Shown in pieces: positions 20,220 through 35,200 of a stretch of 64,000 bases of DNA. The stretch comes from Kappaphycus alvarezii (lineage: Eukaryota > Rhodophyta > Florideophyceae > Gigartinales > Solieriaceae): positions 1 to 64,000 of the forward strand of contig NADL03000206.1 of NCBI GenBank assembly GCA_002205965.3, given 5' to 3'. The position numbers were made by a program, and so were the translations under genes. Positions within the stretch are counted from its first letter, which is position 1; each line of letters starts with the position of its first letter. Below the pieces are notes generated by a model. That model did not search any database and was not told where the DNA came from. It saw nothing but the letters and a program-made list of their open reading frames with translations.

Positions 20220-23200
20220 TTCATTTGGTTGTGTTTTCTTAACCCTTAGTTTAATATTCTCAATTAACCTTACGTAATGTTTTTGAAAATATTTCATTGG
20301 AATCCCATTTTGATCTAAATTCAGGCTGGGATATGTTTACTGTTCGGCGGATGGAACTGATTGTAAGGTAATAAGCCATCAACATTCAGCTCGCAATTGT
20401 ATTCCCACAAGTTTGGTGTCCAAGAGGTTATATATGAGATCGGCCTAGCAATTCAGTCTAGAGATATTGTTTGGTGCAATTGTCCTTTTCCTTGTGGCTC
20501 ATTTCCTCATTTAAGAATACTTAAGAAAAAAATGTTACACTTTTAGGTATAAGAAAATGATTTACTGCTAGTAACGGGTATTTTCATGGAAGTTTTATTA
20601 CACCCGCTAGGTTTAAGCCGTCAAATAGTCGGATTTAATAATTATTTTGGACAAGACATGAGATGGTGAATAAAAGAATTAAAACTTTCAATGCTGTTCA
20701 AGCCAGTTTTGGGCATGACTTGCAGCTGCTTGTTACAATGTTTCATGCTTTTGTTCGGTTTTTTTTGCTCTGATGATAATGACAAGCGACCCCTTATTCG
20801 AAGTATACATTATGTGTATAAAAAAGATTTTAAATAAATATCAAAATTCCGTTGGCGCCGCCTGGAATGGCATTTTACTACGTCTTCTACGTTGGTAACA
20901 AAAACATCGATGACGACTGAGAGTTTGGGACAATTTTTAGTGGATATACACATTTTCGGTTCTCTCGCACCCCCTTGTCGTCCACTGCGAAATAGTCGCA
21001 CCATGGCCACGTAGAGAGGGCGACTTTAAACAGACTGTACCGTGAGAAGAGAGAAACTTTGAGGACAGAAAGAGATATTTTAATAGCGCCAGTGCTTAAC
21101 ACCGCATTTAATTAAGCATAAAAGTCGTATGAACTGAAAGCTCTGTATAACTATTTTCTACTTATGCTACAAATACTAAAAACTAACAAATATCACGTGC
21201 TCAATTTATAAAAGACTGGTATTGGCTGATGAAAAATGAAAGAATGCTCTACAAATAGAGGTATTTTGGGTTTATTTAAACGTAAGGAAGATATTTTCGG
21301 CTGTTTCAACGCCGTCGTAGCTGCGTGCAATGCACGGCATAATTATAAACGTAGCTGGTGCTCATCACGTTTTAGGATGGGAACTGATGGATGAAGTTTA
21401 GGGGAAGAGCACGAATGGATGACCGAAAATTGAAAATAGGAGAAAAAGCTAGTGGGAGAGAGAGATAAAGAGCGGAAGAGCGAGAGAGAATGGAGGGAGA
21501 GGAACCAAAAAAGAGAAAGCAGAAAAGGGAAAGTAGTGAAGGATGTTACTAAGACATGCACGGAGGGAGACAGAGGCTTATATAGACCTCGAGAAGAGTT
21601 GAATGGAAGATCAAAGGAAGTTCCCCTAGGTCATTTAGACGATGGTGCGAGGCTAGCCCCGGACATGCTTATGATGATCTAAAAAATCAGCTCAAACTTA
21701 GAGCTCCGTATATTGCACAAAGTTAACGGTCAAGATCAAGGTTGAACAGTCAACTGCAGCAATAAATATAAGCTGGTAAAAGTTAAACACTTCCATAGTC
21801 ATCGGTTGTCATCGAGGACGTCAACAGAATAATAAAAGTAACAGAAATTCGAACCTTTAGTGACTTGAAAGCTACGAATAAAATGAGAACAGCAATGGCA
21901 AAAGTAAATGAATTAATATGAACTAAATAAAATTATGTATTAAAAATAGTTCTCAGAGTAACGAAAACGAAAGCTCAGATAAATATTTGTCCCTTTGTAT
22001 CAATTTTAATTCATCCTGACAAGAAACTAAAGCTTCTTACTATCGTAAGACAGGCATGCAATTTCTTTTCATAGACATGAAGACTTCTGCAGAGGTTTCT
22101 TTGGAAACACCGACAAAATGTCGACTATGGAGCCCTTCACTTAGTATACAGAGCTAACCTGACTTACATGTTTCTTAAAAAAACTATTTACTGCGACTCA
22201 TAAAATTTATACTTTGTATCAGTCTGTTGTGACCACAAGAGAAGCTTATTCTAAGGAGATGTATATTCTCCTCTTTAAAATAGTTAAAAGTAAATCTTTA
22301 AACATAAGTTGAGCAATTTTTTTTGCTGATACATCCACGTTTTCTACTACTTATTGCATAATAAGCAAAAAGAAAAAGAAGAACAGAGGAAGACCAACAA
22401 AGTAGCGCACAGGATTTTGGGATACTAGTCTGAGTCCTTCTTTCAGTTTAAAAAACAAAGTTCCTTGAACTATAACATATAAAGCACCTTAACATGAATA
22501 AACTTTTACAAACTATTTTCCTTTTAGTACAAATCCATATATGTTGTTAATTGGAAAGACGTAGTACGCGAGGCCTCAAAGTTGCCAAAATTAATTTGCT
22601 CTCGTCCGAGAAGAAAACATTTTTCCATTGCGCAAACTGCCATTCTCTAATTTTTTTCTAGTTTAATGCTTTACGTTCTCATCAGTGAGAAAAAAAATAC
22701 GTTAACATGGAAAAGCTCATCGCAGCATAAAACGTTTTAGTATGTAAAGTACCAAAATCTTCGAAATATAAATGTTTAAGTTAATTCAAATCAACTTTGC
22801 ACTATAACTGGTTAACTGGGCATGGCGAATAAGTTTGAAAACATTTTTCCCTAAATTGTATTTTCTACTACACATCCATTTTATGCCATATTATGAAGTA
22901 TATTTTCGCGAATTACTCATAAAAGTTTATGAGTGTTTAGTTACCAACTCAATTACCCCATTTCGCATCTTATTAGAAGCCAAGGCGTGAATTAAACATT
23001 TCTTCATCTGAGCAAGCCTAATATCCCTGAGCATGTTGGCGGCTGGTCGATTCCTTCGAAAGGGCTGAATTTCATGTGGATCATACTAGTTATTCCAAAT
23101 GCATTTATTACTACTTAAACCCAAATGATCACACTCCCCAAAAAAATAATATTCTGATTCGATAAATATGTCCACGTGAAGACAAGCTTTTAATCAACAA

Positions 23201-26200
23201 TTTTTGACTAATTGAGGAAAATAGATTTAGTTTTTATAGGATTTTTAACCGTTTTCCAAGTCTTTCATCCTTTCCTTTTTCATGCATCAAGCTTTGTAAT
23301 TGGTTAAAATGGACTTATTTTATAATCAGGGCGCGATGTAACTTGTAGCAGTACTCTACTATACGTACATTCTCACCTTGAATCTTTACTCCAAATAGAC
23401 AAATTTGAGTTTTGGACACTAATCATGTATTTTTTCTTGAGAGTAACTTTTCTCAATCATTGGCAGTAAAATTAGCAAATTTTTAAATACAGTTTGTAAC
23501 TGTTCCTTAAATAAATTAAAAAACAATGGGTAGTATGTCATCTCAAAGTTTTAATTTTTCTTTATGTTATCCGTATACTTCCACTTTACTTATTCCTTTT
23601 GACTTTGGATAATTCAGTAGAAATTCTGAAACAGTATTTTTTTTATCTTGAACACTATTTACTTGTTTTGGTGATCCAAACTCTGTTATTTCATTCCAAA
23701 TGTAGGAGAAACACTCAAGACATCTCTTGCCAGTGACGTCTGGGACTGCTTGAGCAGTCACTTACTGCAAAACGGGATTGTATTTGCTCTCAAACTTCCA
23801 AGAACTCGTACTATAAAATATTTTACTTAAAATTTCTCATCATTTTCGTTGTATGTATTTCCAAAGAACTGCTCCAAGAAGATTTTATCTTTATAATTAC
23901 AAAAAATTGGCAAGCTAAAGCAGGTATCTAGCACTTTTTGTGGAAAGCGTTCCATTTACTGATTGTACCAATCGTATTACGGAGGTCATTGTGATATTGT
24001 CGCCTATAAACTTTTCTTCGAGCATACCTTTTCTCTTTTAATCACAAATATTCTCTTATTTTCCCTTTCCCTTGAGAAATTAGTCCAAAAGATGTATTTA
24101 AGTCTATTTTTAAGATCCAATTCTATTGTGAACCTCTGATTCAATTTCATCAATGTTACGAATGTGATAGTTATTGTTATTGCTTTTTAAAGCATTAATG
24201 GGTTCTTCAAGCACGACAGCTTTCTGTTACTTATCTCGGCTATCATTTTCATACCTTCTATATTAATAAACTAATCCGCATACCTAACTTCTAGATCTCT
24301 TTGAAACCTGAAAGTCTCTCAGTTGTCCTATTTAGTGATGAAATTTGTTTCTTAGGTATTTTCTATATCTTCTCCTTTCAATCCCCCATATATCTACTTC
24401 CTGGAAACATTCATCAAGAATAAGGCATAATTGAGTTCAAGATTTTCCTCGGATGCCAAGGGTAGAGATAATTTACCACTCTCTGCACGAGGAAAAGCGT
24501 TTAATTTGGTCAAAAACCTCTGGGTCTACACATTTTCAAAGAGATAAAAACATTTTTCTGTGTTTTTAATACCACATGATCAGAACTGGAATTACTTGCT
24601 ACTAATATAGTAATGTCGTACGCACTTGAATTAGACTTCGACAACATCTGATGGGCCAAAATATGTAACCTATCCGCTAAAATAGACTCTGCGTTTCGCA
24701 TTTATATAAAATACTGAAACAAGCCATTCTATGGAATCACTATCCCTTTTGATACGCTTCTGGTCTCTTCCATCCTTGAACTTAGGATTATTTCTTCTTC
24801 TTTCAGAAGTATTTTTTGAATAGCAGGGGTTTTGAAAGGCTGATGTTACCTTCTGATATCAATATTTTAATCTTTTCGCAATCTCCTACGCATACCTCAA
24901 AACTACAGCCTGCATCAATTATTGTGGGGGAGTACAAATCGAATCTACATCTGGTGAGATTATTTCCTACTCAGGAAACATAGCCATTTTCTTGAAAGAC
25001 ATTCCTATTCGTTTCCGAAACCTTTTTTTCAAGTGGGAACAATCCTAGCTACTTTTCACTTCTGCGAGACGGTTAGGTGTTAAAAGTAGAGAACGACACA
25101 ACATGTTTTAAAATCTCAGAACTATTATTTACTTCTTTTCGTGATTTATTTTCCGAGAAACAGTTATAGTGAAAGGCGATGAACTAAAAAATTGGAATGC
25201 TGATATTATCTGTAACATCCGATATCACGCAATGGATTCAGATGAAAAAATTTGTCGATGTCATTCTTGATCTAAGTTTGACTCGATATTCTTCTTCTTT
25301 GTAACTACCTTTATGCTGAAAAACAAGTAAAGATGTTTCATCGTTTTCGTCTCATATCGTTTGACACATATCTTCGCGCGAATTATAGAACTATGAACTC
25401 TTTTCTGAGTTCCTTATCCACTCTTTAGTGGTGATAGGGCATGATAAGCTGAAATGGGACAACTTCTTTCGATAATTGATTGCTATAAACGGCCTCCGAG
25501 CTGACAAAAGCACGTCAGTTGTTCCACGTTAACTGCTAACTTCAGCCGTATTTTAAATGCTTTATGCCCATAGTCTGCTCTTACGGTATGTACTGCTTTA
25601 GTGTTTTGTAAGAAGATTTTTTTGGAATTTTTTTATCCATTATCCTCATACAAAATCTACTATGCGAATTTCGTTTGGCTCACGCTCTCTACTGTGATTA
25701 ACACACGGTGTTTGAAGCTTTGAAAGACTTTCAATATGTTTTCTGTCTGACTCTATGCTAGGCCACTACAAATTAGTAGGGGATTTTTAATTTACCACAA
25801 AAATATTCAGGTTCAACATGCAAAGTCCTGAGTACCCTAATGTAAAACAACCGTAAAAAGTAAAGTTTGAATATGGAGGCTAAACTCTGCGTGTTGTGGA
25901 ATTGCGACATATTACAGAGGCGGCACAAGGGGTCTAAATTAGCATATAATTATTTCAGCTTGTAAACCAGCTTCTGAAGTATTACCATACACTTCAAATA
26001 AAGGCTCTGGGAGCATCCAAAAATCTTTCAGAGTGATAAAAGATCAACTTATTGAACTGTCCTCCATTAGTTTGACAATAATTTCAGAATATTTTTTGTA
26101 TTGCAAAGAAATTTAAATACCTTTCCAAAAGGAAGAAAAGGTTCTCTGAAGTATCATCCCGCGGCTTTCCCCCTAAAACTTTGAAAATAAAAACTCTCCA

Positions 26201-29200
26201 GTGTTAACCACATTGCATTACGACGCAAATTAATCACAAGTATCAAAAATAACTGTCTCCATCCGAAAATATCACACATAATAAATTAACGGTTCATTAT
26301 ATAGCATATAAGGTAGTCTATTCTAAGTGTTGTTTTTATTTCAAATGGTAAATGGCCATTTCATATTCTGCTGAACAGAAACAGGCTCACTCTTTTTACA
26401 GAAGATTTTCGGATTCCTAACTCGGATTACTAAGTCCCCTCTTTTCGTGACTCTTGAGTGTAGTTGCGCTCGTTTTTTTCAGCTTGACTTGCAATATTGT
26501 CACTTAATGTCTTTATTGTTGATTTTTGACGGCCTCATGGTTCCCTTCTCATAGCTCTAGGACTTCTTCGAATTTCTAGTAATTTATTACAGTTGCTGAA
26601 GCTTCTAGTTATCTTCTATATTTCCAAGTGACTATACGGTGATACACAACCGAGATGGCTCGTATGTGAATGGTGGTCAATATTTCGCCGAACTACATAT
26701 GTATTTCTCCTTTAGGTGGCTTCTAGAAATATTGGTGACTACTCAGAGACCTTGGACGTTTTTCGCAGTATAATGTGTATATTATGGATTTTTTTGGCCA
26801 GAAAGGAGCAAAGTTTCTAATTTTTAATAGTAGCGATTCATGACTTAACGGTTGTTTTGATAGAATTTAACAGTCGCAGTAAATATAAAACAATTTTAAA
26901 TCTCTGGCGTCTTCCGGTTACTAAGTCTTCGATGAATAAAATGTAGTACAGGATCGATGGTCGATAGCTTGTCGTTTACTGTGAAGCTCTTATTTCTGAT
27001 TTAATGTACTAGCAGGCGCACACCCTGTTCCCGCCTTATATAATTATATTTATTTATTTTCTATATAATTTTACGGAATTCGACTTAAATTGGTTTTGTC
27101 CTTTCTTTTGATGATTAATCTTCCTGAGACCTTTGCCCAATGCAATACAGCTGAAAACACATTAATTTCTTAACATGATTTACCTAGCGTCAAATGTTGA
27201 GGTTCATTGAAAAGTGCTTAATCATGTAAGCATTTTTCACATAAAGTGTCTGTCGTTTGCTACTGATCCTTTGAGACATACAACTTCAGATTAATCTCTG
27301 TTCTTTAGAAAGGACAATGGGATTGCATTTTAAGATTTTGGCCAAACTGTCAACTCCTAAAACCCATGATGAACAAAAGATAGAGACGTTTTCAATTCAC
27401 GGCGTTACTTCAAAACTTTTCCACAAGTCCTAAATTTGACGGAGGGAAATACTAAATGTTTGATTGATGTACTAAAAGGTCTAATTTTTTTAACCAGTGT
27501 CCTAAGGAGTCCTGATCTAGGTTAAATTCGTTTTCCGCGTACAATCATATGCACTAAAAGACAGACGTAATAAAATTCATGAGGAACTATAACTTTGATA
27601 TGGAGACCTATCTAACATAAGTTTGGATCTGTAAAGAACGCTGTTTTTTAGAATTTATGGATATTACAGTTTATTAGATTTCCTCATTGATTTTGCTCCG
27701 CGCATTCTATTTTGTCAATATATCAAGTATGGATATAGGAACTAAAAAACCTGAATCGATAATATTTTACGAAAATGTTTTTGTTTAATGGATTTGGAAC
27801 GTTTCTGAAAAATTAGTGTAGTTTTAGGAGATGAGATTTCAATTTCAATCTTATTATTCGATGAAATCCTAGTTTCAAGGGATAATTGTCCCATTACGTA
27901 TAAATTACGCAAGTTTTTTGCAGTTACCAACGTATTGAATTCCTCTCGTATTTATGCAATAATTTGATTGTTTCATGGCCAAGCACTGGTTACAATTTCA
28001 AATTTATATTTCTCTTCAGACCTCCTTCCATTTAGTGAAAGTTTTACACTACCCTAAGATTCTTTTCATTGTTTTCAAGAAACTAGAAAGAATTGACCTA
28101 ATACATAATTAAATGATTGGGAACTGACATAGTACATAATAAACATATTAGGGATAGACCAAGTTGATAACTTTTTTAAGATAGACAACACGTTACTATT
28201 TGAATCACTAATTATTTATTAAAATTGCTTTCAGATTGATCATTTATATCCCTTTTTCAGTTTTCTACTAGTTGATTGCGAAAATATACATTCCAATCCC
28301 ACTGTGATTATACATTATATCGTCATCTGACAATAACATGATGCTTTGAATGTAACAAAGTGGTTTTAAAACCTATAATTAGTAATTGCTTATGTTGAAA
28401 AGTAAATAAATTTGCCGTAATTATAATCAACTACATGGCGCATTCTGTTGTTAGTGAAAGCAAATGATATAATTCTTTGCCTGTATAGGAAGTATTGTTT
28501 TTTCGTTCTTATCGTGATGACAGTTGAAACAACGGACAAGATCATGTCTCATGCCAGAATATTCCATTAAAACTTTGAATTTCTCGGTAAGATTTTATTA
28601 ATGGTTCCATTGATGGCTGCAAAGCATTGAAACTTCCTGCCTCTTTTTAGTAAGTCATTCAACTTCCTTGCAGTGCAGCAAAATATTTCTGCGAAAAATA
28701 TTCTTTTTACTGATCTCCTGTATCAGTTGAAGTTATGCAGATCTCAATCTGTGGTGCTCGGAGCTGTGATGTGAATAAATCGTCAACAAAAAGGCAGAAA
28801 GAGCAAAAATAAAATAATCTTTTTGTTCATTGTGTCCTAGTCACAACTCTTACTTCTCTTAAATGCAAAAAGAAGTCCTCATTCAACTTCAATTATGAAA
28901 AGGCCATGCAAAGCTCTTAAACATCATATTTTCGCCCCTTTTTATGACATATATATAAGGACGGAACAAAAATGCATTCCTATCTTGTCCATAGTAGTAT
29001 TAAAACCTGATTTCATCTCTCTGTATATTTTTTACTTTTAGATTTATACAATTTCTGGGGTGAATATATTCTTAATCTTTTGATTTCATTTAGATAACAC
29101 CCGTTGTATATCTTTTAAGATAGATTTATTTCTGCCAACAATACTTATATTACAGCCTCTGGGAAGTCTTTAGTCAGATGATTCTCGGGAAAGTCAATAG

Positions 29201-32200
29201 TTGCAACTACTTATAGTAATCAATGGATCTACAAGAACATTTTCTGGTAATTACAAAACGTTATGGTAAATATATCTCTCCTATTTCAGAAATGGAATAG
29301 AAATACTTTAATGATATGTTTCAAAAAATATAACATAGTATGATTATTGTCCTTTAAGAGAAGGGAAATGTTCTAAGAAATGCAAAGAATAATTAATATT
29401 CACAAAGAAAATATCAGGTGGGCCCTAGATTTTTTAATCAGCTAGAAATCCAAAAATAGTAAATCAATGCCTAGAAATAATACGAGTTTGGGGAAATTTG
29501 AAGCAGAATTAATAATAAATATACTACTTAATAGTATACTACTAATATAGTAATAAGTATTTTAAGAATATAATCGTGTAGTTTAAGTCATATTTGTATA
29601 AGATTAGAAGCTTTTTTTTTATTTTAATCAATAAATATTTTCTTGGAGGCTATCTGGGACAATTATTCACCAAAGCAAGAGTGAAAGGTGTTAAGCACAT
29701 ACGAGAATATATAGGTTGAACTTTGGCTGAGACGTGGGTTGAGGCTGACTGAGTAAGTCCGGTCACTCAAAGCCACGATTATGTATAACTATGGATAGCT
29801 ACAGTAATTGTCTAAGGTAAACATGGTCGAATGACAGCATATGCAGAGTTTTTCATAATAAAACTCAGATGGAACCCAAAGAACGCCTTTTGAACTTCTA
29901 GTCAGCACGCGTGACACACTCTTACAGAATGCAACACGTAAATTGGTCTAAGTGGCATGCGATAGGCAGGTCACTTTTGATTTGTAAAGCAGTAGTAAAC
30001 TGTTTCAATGTGCAATTCGTCCGTAGCTATTCTGAGTGTAACAATGAGTTCAAACGTTTTTCAAGAATTATAAGGAGAATCATAATGACAGAAAAGTTTC
30101 TAGCCTTGACAATGAGGTTACTGGTAGTCTCAGTCTACAGTAAATGCAGTAAATTCTTGTAAAGCTGAAAGTCCCGTGAAATATCACGTAAAGCAGTAAG
30201 GTTGAAGCACTGTGAGAGTGCCTCTAACGAAATAAAAATCCATTCAAATATCGAATTTACTCTCTATTATTGCTCTGTTTTTAGTTTGCTGTAGCTATGA
30301 AAGCCTCATCAAGACATTTTTATCCCCATTCTGTGACTGCACCAATAATCTGAAATGAACTAGCTATATTTTCTTGAAGAATTTATCTAAGGTATTTTGA
30401 TGCGTATCCTGTCCCGCAATAATCGTAAAAGACTATATAGACCGAATCTACCTGAAAAAGTATCCTCCAATTCAGTAATGAGAAATTAAAGTACGTTCTT
30501 TAAGTCTTAAATGGTTCTCAACTGTTCACTCTCTGAATTGGAAAAAATAGCAAATACCGTTCACCTAGTGAGCAATCAGATATTTACCGTTTCACTGAGA
30601 TACCGTAGTCTTATCTTCTGCATATTTCTGCGCTCATTTGTTCCAATTTCACAGAACTTGGAGTTTGCCTATAGTGATACGAAATGAGGCTGATCCTACA
30701 TTATTTATTTGCTTAAAAAGTACCTCCCTCTATCTGTTTAAGCTGATAAGCATATCCTAAGACCCAATATAGTACGTTACTTTAAACGACAGGATACCCA
30801 TATAAATCCAGCCTTTTGATACAAAAGTATGTAAATTCGCCCCAAATTACTCTCATTGCTTCTGAAGCATTGAAACATAAATCTTTAAAATTGATGCAAA
30901 ATGTTTACCGATTGAAACCAATTCCAGCTCAAGTTGAAAATCTTTTATACCTACCTTGAAATAATGAATAATTTAAGCATTTCAACGATTTAGACACAAT
31001 TTATGGTGGTCGAAATACAACTTTCAAAAGCCCCAATATCCTAATATTTCCTGCAATTCCGTTTTCGTTACATTTCTCCAGAATAAATACAGTATTACAA
31101 AGTTTGTGCTTCACAAACCTTTTAGTGTGGTGTGGCTACTATAAAACAACTCTCCTCACCTTCTCGCTAAAATAGCAATACATTAATTGTTACAAACGTT
31201 GTCCCTCTCTAAAATGGCGCATTATTCAAAATTTAAACACAAAAATAGTCCGAAATTCATGTAGCCATTTCAGTTTCGACAAATCAGCTTTCTCACCCTC
31301 TCTTTTCCTCTTCTCTTCTTTTTTTTGGTTTCCACATGAGTAGTACTTTCTATATCCATCTTATAGGAAAGACCACACTGATCCACGTTCAAGACTTCCT
31401 AGGCATCAAAACACTCATTATTTTCGTCGCATCTTGGGAATATTTTCCATGTAGACCTGCGGAATGCTAATTTTGCTCTTAAGATGAGCTAAAATCCCCG
31501 CAATACCTAACTTTTTTCAATCGAGAAAGCTTACTGTCGCTGAAAGGGATATTAAAGCGGTTCTCGATATTAATTGCTTTAATGGTTGCATCTTGTAGAT
31601 TAATTGCCCTAGCGGCAGTTATTTCGCTTTTAATCCTTAGGTGTCCGTTCAACTGATCAAAAAACCAAACAAATATATTCACCTCTTCAATTAGATGATA
31701 TTCAATCTTTCTGTTTTGGATAGAATACCCTTCTTGCAAGTGAATTTTAAGCGCAAGAGCCGGATATATATACCTTTTTAAGTACCAGCTAAGGTAAATT
31801 TACTTTTTTTAGCAGCCACGGTTTCCTTTTCAAGATAAAATTGTATATAAATTTCTATTCCGCTCACTTTTTCTATGCACGGCACGAGTGGTCTTCATGA
31901 TGCTATATATTTTCGAAGGGGCCTTTTCTCGGATAAGATGCTTTTGCCGCTTCGAATTTCTCGAAAAAGTAATCTTCCAAAGCATTTTTTGTAAAAGGAG
32001 ACTCAGTATAGCTCTTTCTATTAAACTTATAACCAGCTACATTACCAAGCTTTAGAGCCAAAACATGACTGTTTTTGTATTTTGTACAAGGCCAAAATTT
32101 TTTATTTCGTGCAGTCTTCATACAAATTTGTAAGATTCTGGACACACTAATTGGTTAGAAGTGTCATCGATGCATCTGCTAGGTAGCACAAGCATGTAGA

Positions 32201-35200
32201 AATCCATTTCCAGCTTTTCTATGTGAAACTTTCTTCTTCAGAAGATAGACTTCTGATTTCCATTTTGAGGAGGGAAATCTGCCCAAGTAAGTGACTTACT
32301 CAATTATTCAGGTCTCACATATCGGCAGTTGACCAAGGAAGTGCCATCACTTGAGTATATCTTGATTATTAAATATTTAAATGTTTAAATTTTAAATTCA
32401 ATATTTAAATTTAGAAAAAACTTATTTTAGAATTTAAAGAATAAACGAATAAACAGTTGCTTAGAAATTTATGCTTAGCTGACTTTATGACCACTAATTG
32501 CATTTCTGGTTTAAAAAAGTGCAAAAGCTAGTCTTTTCTTCACCTTATTCAACTCATCAGATATAATCCATCTTTAATTTCAAGTTTCAACCAAAATATT
32601 TGCAAAATTAAAAACTAATTTCCCTCTGCATTTACACATAGAACGAAAATTACTCAAAATCAGCAATATTTACCCCAATGTCTCCTTACATAGTAGATAA
32701 ATCTAGAAATATCCGTTGATATTATTTTTTTTGGATTTCTCAGATTACCATCCGCAACCTTCATCATCAATGGATAAATTGACTTCCTTAACTCCCAAGG
32801 GCAAGCAAGCCGTAACTTACCCGAAAACTATATCTGTGATACTATTTTACTCATATGGTGCACTTGTTTTCCTCATGTGAGAACGAAAATCTTTCTATTT
32901 ACAATATATAAAGTGATTTTAGCGAATTTAAAAACGTTTTGGGGCTCGCAACTTTTTCCTTTAAAACATACTCCGGGAACACATTACTTCAGCACCTGGG
33001 TGCTTACTAGCCTCACCTTCACCCAAACCTGTCCAAAGAATTCATTTCTTAGTATTGAAGGGACAAAATATCGCAAATTGACAGTAAAATTGAGGTTTAC
33101 AGGGTGGAAAGAAAATATTTACATTAAAAAGCAATAAATATAAAAAGGCGTGGTTTGATCAAGTTTTAGCATTTTTTTAAGGCATATATTAGCAAAAAAA
33201 GTGATAGAAAATGTTATTTTTCCTCAAGAACAGCATATATAAATTTAGTCATTTTTTGAGGATAATGGTCCTAAAAACACCAGTAATGATGTATTTCATA
33301 GAAGGAAATACAAAAAAATATCATTTCTAATGTGGCAGTGAAAGTTTCATGTCGTATAAATTATATTCTTCCCAGTTTCGATATCCATGATATTTAATAA
33401 TCTAGCTGTGTAAGCTTTTGCTTCTTTTCTTGAAATGAATGTACCGATATTTATCTTCATACTGAACATATCCACACTGTTAAATTTTTCTATTATTTAC
33501 ACAGCTACTCCTATACATTGTCTATATTTGTATTGAACTTCTGTACTTTTTCATATATCGGCCTATTTAAGACTTCCCACGGCTTTTCTTTTTCTGACAA
33601 GGCATTAAAATATATAACTTCTAATTCCACTGAATGAAGATAAGAGGTCAATTTTCATATGAAACAGCTCTAAGACATAATTGAGGGAAATATATATTCT
33701 TTTACGACAATTTAGACTTCACCGACTTCCAAGATGCGGTCTTATATTATCCGTTTTGTTCTCCAACTTTGGTTCAGCGCAACAAATTCTTGATCTAATG
33801 GAAATTCTTTAGACTGTGACACATTTCTTCCTCTTTCAAAATTTGTCTGAGTAATTTCAATTTATAGAGAAACAAAACTACCAGAAACAAAATACCAGAA
33901 CTAAATCTTGATACTCAGCTCTTTGTTTCTGGAAATACTCGCTTTTATATTACTCTAGGACTTCAAATTAATATTTTTTTTTTATCTAAGAACAGAGGAC
34001 ACAGACTAGTTTTCAATTTATTCGTTTTTCATTCAATGTGTACTTCTTAGGAATAATATTTTTTAGAATTTTCATTTACGTATTTTAGATTTACAAATAT
34101 GTAATTTTAAATAAGCTTGTATGACTTAATCCAGATTATTCTGAATAAATAATAAGAGACTTCCTATGATTAGATTTTAATTCCTAAACTATCATTTGTG
34201 ATAGACCCAGTAGAGGGAAACTTCACTGATAATTCCGTTTTAATGTGAAACAATTTTTCCTCATGTATGACCTATGGTGTTTCAATGCCAATAGGAGCTA
34301 ACAAAACTCACGAAAATCCCCTGAATTCATCATCGTTGTAATTCAAGATTGGTAATCCCTCTATTTAATGCAGCTCCTCAAAAATATTCTTCATCTATTA
34401 AGTATGGGTGAAAACCACTGGTAGATGTCTTAGAATGAATCAATGATATCTTTCATGATCGCAGTAATACGCTTTAAACCTTTAAATCTTCCAGGCATTT
34501 ACCCTCATTGGTACTAAAAATAGAACTCAAGATTTTATTTGACATAATTAACAGATTAAATAGCCGTATATGAAGCCTTGATTTCAATGAAGATGGCCCA
34601 TGTTTTATATCTGGAAAGAATATCATGCATTCTAGATCCCTAGAGCCAAGTGAAAAAACTTCAAGATTTAGCTTTTTTTTTGCAACGTATAAATATTGAC
34701 TTTCTCTAAAACGTTTTGCTTGAGGGGTATCTTTTGGATGGTCCCTCATGAGTTCCAACAAACTGACAGGATGAAATTAGAGATAGTTATATAGTCAAAT
34801 CAAACCTCACGATGGCTCTCCACTAAAATATGAGCGTTCAAATTTGTATTTGCCTCAAATTGTGATGGGAATCATTTATAATGTGTAGGGACTGATTTAA
34901 ACTAAATAGACAGGAAATATAGATTCTGCCGTCATTACTTTGGATAACCCGGCCTTGATGATATTTCATTGAGTCTTTATTCTGATACATATTTTTCGAA
35001 ATATATTCTTCGCTCGGTACTTCTACTAATATTTCATTGCGTCTTCCAAAGGAAGCATTTATTTCGCTTTATACAAAACTTTCGACTGCTCGTAAATTTT
35101 TCAAAAGCATATAGCAAGTAATACATTCAATACCAAATAATGTTTCGAGGAGATTTTCTCAAATGAGCATTCTTTGAAGATATTAATATTAATCAAGTGC

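Noticed and set aside
21452-21682. Charged ORF starting MGERDKERKSER
   Set aside because: Produced by a GA-rich purine tract; no conserved motif.
31479-31739. Possible gag fragment on the minus strand
   Set aside because: Only a loose similarity to gag helices, with no zinc knuckle or pol nearby.
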